DNA of 8,172 nt, taken from assembly GCA_012798975.1 (NCBI GenBank), contig JAAZME010000021.1:1-8172 (forward strand), given 5' to 3'. Both the position numbers and the translations under genes were made by a program. Every line of letters begins with the position of its first letter. Within the stretch, counting starts at the first letter, position 1. A model generated the notes under the pieces. The model saw nothing but the letters and a program-made list of their open reading frames with translations. It ran no database searches and was not told the DNA's origin. This document shows, one piece after another, positions 7,186 through 8,172 of the stretch. This DNA comes from Gallicola sp. (GTDB lineage: Bacteria > Bacillota > Clostridia > Tissierellales > Peptoniphilaceae).

Positions 7186-7214
7186 TTGATAGAGTTTATT
7201 CTTAAGAGGATAAC
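7186..7214 (+). promoter_or_regulatory. Candidate promoter of the universal stress gene
   Basis: TTGATA (7186-7191), a 17-base spacer and GATAAC (7209-7214) give a reasonable -35 and a weak -10, with a start near 7221 and a 46-base leader. Since no terminator is visible after ilvB, readthrough from the ilv operon is an alternative source of transcription. The rest of 7100-7266 shows only a short ATCAAA-G-TTTGAT palindrome at 7178-7190. Confidence 0.35.
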
Positions 7215-7266
7215 TGGGAGAACGAGGTTGATATTCTTACTTATTTGTATAATTTAGGAGGACGCC

Positions 7267-7719
7267 ATGAAAAAGATCATAGTGACATATGACGGTTCTG
7301 AACCGGCAAAAAGAGCTGTTGAAGGTGCGAAAAGTCTGCAGGGTTGTTTTGACTGCGATGTTGTGTTGTATTCCATTGTTGAAGATATCAGCACTGGATT
7401 TGCTTCACATATAAAAACAGATTCAGACAGCAGATATATGGCAGAAAGCAGACAGCAGCAAAAAGATCAACTAGATAAGATTTATTCTTGGCTTAAGGCA
7501 GTTGCTGACGCTTTTCCAAATCCTGACAAGGTTGTGACCAGAGTAGAGATGGGGCAGATCGGTCCTCAGATAGTCGAGCATGCGGAAAAAGAAGGCTGCG
7601 ACTGTATCGTCGTCGGCAGTAGAGATATCGGGGCTTTTAAAAAGCTTTTTAAAGGTTCTGTTTCTGAATATGTTGCATCGAAAGCGAAATGCTCTGTATA
7701 TATTGTAAGAGATATATAA
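7267..7719 (+). CDS. Universal stress protein, UspA family
   Basis: A complete 150-residue single Usp domain, a cytosolic alpha/beta protein that is usually dimeric and often nucleotide-binding. The first strand KKIIVTYDGS carries the conserved acidic D9 near the nucleotide pocket, followed by the helix SEPAKRAVEGA. The last strand and loop, CIVVGSRDIGAFKKLFKGSVSEYV, matches the ATP-binding motif G-2x-G-9x-G-S at G117, G130 and S131, but the second glycine is replaced by D120, so ATP binding may be altered. The C-terminal strand CSVYIVRDI closes the domain. AGGAGG at 7256-7261 lies 5 bases before the ATG. It stands alone, 167 bases after ilvB and before a strong terminator, so it is probably a monocistronic stress gene with no functional link to BCAA synthesis. 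The specific stress cannot be inferred. Confidence 0.9.
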   Translation: MKKIIVTYDGSEPAKRAVEGAKSLQGCFDCDVVLYSIVEDISTGFASHIKTDSDSRYMAESRQQQKDQLDKIYSWLKAVADAFPNPDKVVTRVEMGQIGPQIVEHAEKEGCDCIVVGSRDIGAFKKLFKGSVSEYVASKAKCSVYIVRDI

Positions 7720-7744
7720 TGGGGTGGGAAGTAGGGGGGAACAT

Positions 7745-7776
7745 CTTAATTGCCTTAGGCAATTAAGCTGTTTTTT
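7745..7776 (+). terminator. Intrinsic terminator after the universal stress gene
   Basis: Perfect 10-bp stem CTTAATTGCC (7745-7754) / GGCAATTAAG (7758-7767) with a 3-base loop, then CTG and six T residues (7771-7776). It lies 25 bases after the usp stop. Confidence 0.88.
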
Positions 7777-7815
7777 CTAAGTGCCGGTTTATAATTTTAT
7801 TTCTATTCGATATTG

Positions 7816-7846
7816 AAAAATCTGCGGCTTGGGCTGCAGATTTTTT
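7816..7846. terminator. Second strong hairpin terminator, possibly bidirectional
   Basis: AAAAATCTGC (7816-7825) pairs perfectly with GCAGATTTTT (7836-7845), extended inward by GGC/GCT (one G-T pair) to a TTGG tetraloop, giving a 13-bp stem that ends in six T residues (7841-7846). The A-run on the 5' side means it could also stop minus-strand transcription. With the hairpin at 7745 it doubly insulates tuf from upstream transcription. Confidence 0.8.
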
Positions 7847-8016
7847 ATTATTGAAACGCTTTTTTTTAGCAGGAAAAGTTTCTATATCAAGAAATCTTAT
7901 ATCTTGGATAAAGAATAATCTTTTTAAATTATAGAAATTTTAGCTATAAGAGATGGAAATGGCTAAAAACAAGAAGTTTCCTATATGTTTTTGTATTCTA
8001 ATTTAATCTTTTATGT
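7847..8016. other. AT-rich tuf upstream region
   Basis: No gene is visible. It contains weak dyads, TATCAAG/CTTGGATA (7885-7891/7903-7910, one bulge) and TTATAG/CTATAA (7929-7934/7944-7949), and a near-direct repeat AAGTTTCTATAT (7876-7887) / AAGTTTCCTATAT (7974-7986). As it lies upstream of the tuf promoter it is probably not transcribed as a leader; the A/T tracts could act as UP-element DNA. Confidence 0.45.
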
Positions 8017-8022
8017 TATAAT
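7991..8022 (+). promoter_or_regulatory. Promoter of tuf (extended -10)
   Basis: A perfect -10 box TATAAT at 8017-8022 preceded by TG at 8014-8015 (TGtTATAAT). The -35 is poor: TTGTAT at 7991-7996 is 20 bases away, and TATTCT at 7994-7999 has the right 17-base spacing but little similarity. The extended -10 probably compensates. Start near 8029 gives a short leader of about 31 bases. Confidence 0.7.
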
Positions 8023-8059
8023 CAAAAATAAGAGAAATTTTCTAAGGAGGAATCAATCA

Positions 8060-8172
8060 ATGTCAAAAGCAAAATTTGAAAGAAATAAACCCCATGTTAA
8101 TATCGGAACTATCGGTCACGTTGACCATGGTAAAACAACATTAACAGCAGCGATCACATTAGTATTAAACAA
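8060..8172 (+). CDS. tuf: Translation elongation factor EF-Tu, 3' truncated by window edge
   Basis: Only the first 37 complete codons are present, but they are diagnostic. The start [19 protein letters not shown] is followed by the GTPase P-loop GHVDHGKT (residues 19-26) and TLTAAIT, exactly as in bacterial EF-Tu, the GTPase that delivers aminoacyl-tRNA to the ribosome. AAGGAGG at 8044-8050 lies 9 bases before the ATG. The gene has its own promoter and double terminators upstream, and no fusA precedes it, so this copy is not organised as the classical rpsL-rpsG-fusA-tuf string operon. It may be a second tuf copy or the only one. Confidence 0.96.
   Translation, partial: MSKAKFERNKPHVNIGTIGHVDHGKTTLTAAITLVLN

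Noticed and set aside
7228..7253. TTGATA and TATAAT boxes directly before the universal stress gene
   Set aside because: The spacer is only 14 bases, and a start about 7 bases after TATAAT would fall inside the AGGAGG ribosome site, removing it from the mRNA.

Overview
The window is AT-rich DNA from a low-GC Gram-positive bacterium, most likely an anaerobe of the class Clostridia. The reasons are strong AAGGAGG-type ribosome binding sites, A/T-ending codons, a T-box riboswitch controlling an amino-acid operon, intrinsic terminators with T-runs, and a dihydroxyacid dehydratase carrying the P-G-H signature of oxygen-sensitive [4Fe-4S] enzymes. Genus cannot be assigned from sequence alone. All genes are on the + strand and there are four transcription blocks.

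Block 1 (1-1889) is the end of an operon: a neutral/alkaline ceramidase-family hydrolase cut by the left edge, translationally coupled (TAATG overlap) to a UPF0309-type SIS-domain phosphosugar-binding protein, then an intrinsic terminator. The pairing suggests catabolism of a sugar or amino-sugar compound rather than true ceramide breakdown. A gene-poor stretch follows (1890-2175), with a nested inverted repeat and a possible 25-residue hydrophobic peptide.

Block 2 (2176-7099) is a branched-chain amino acid biosynthesis operon. A strong extended -10 promoter drives a T-box leader whose specifier reads as ATC (isoleucine), ending in a terminator/antiterminator switch. The genes are a very short ACT-type acetolactate synthase regulatory subunit, ilvC, ilvD and ilvB. 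Together they cover the shared steps of the Ile/Val pathway from acetolactate/acetohydroxybutyrate formation to the 2-keto acids. The main anomaly is an in-frame TAA in the middle of ilvD (4538-4540). The reading frame and all conserved motifs continue on both sides, so it is either a very recent nonsense mutation (AAA to TAA is the simplest reading), a sequencing error, or an unusual split or readthrough gene.

Block 3 (about 7186-7776) is a single UspA-family universal stress protein with a weak candidate promoter and a strong terminator. A second strong terminator-like hairpin follows at 7816-7846. Block 4 begins with an extended -10 promoter and the first 37 codons of EF-Tu (tuf), which runs off the right edge.

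I do not see a mobile element, CRISPR array, tRNA, rRNA or a clearly new multi-gene system. The items most worth checking are the interrupted ilvD, the inverted repeat with small ORF just upstream of the ilv promoter, and the ceramidase-like/SIS gene pair.
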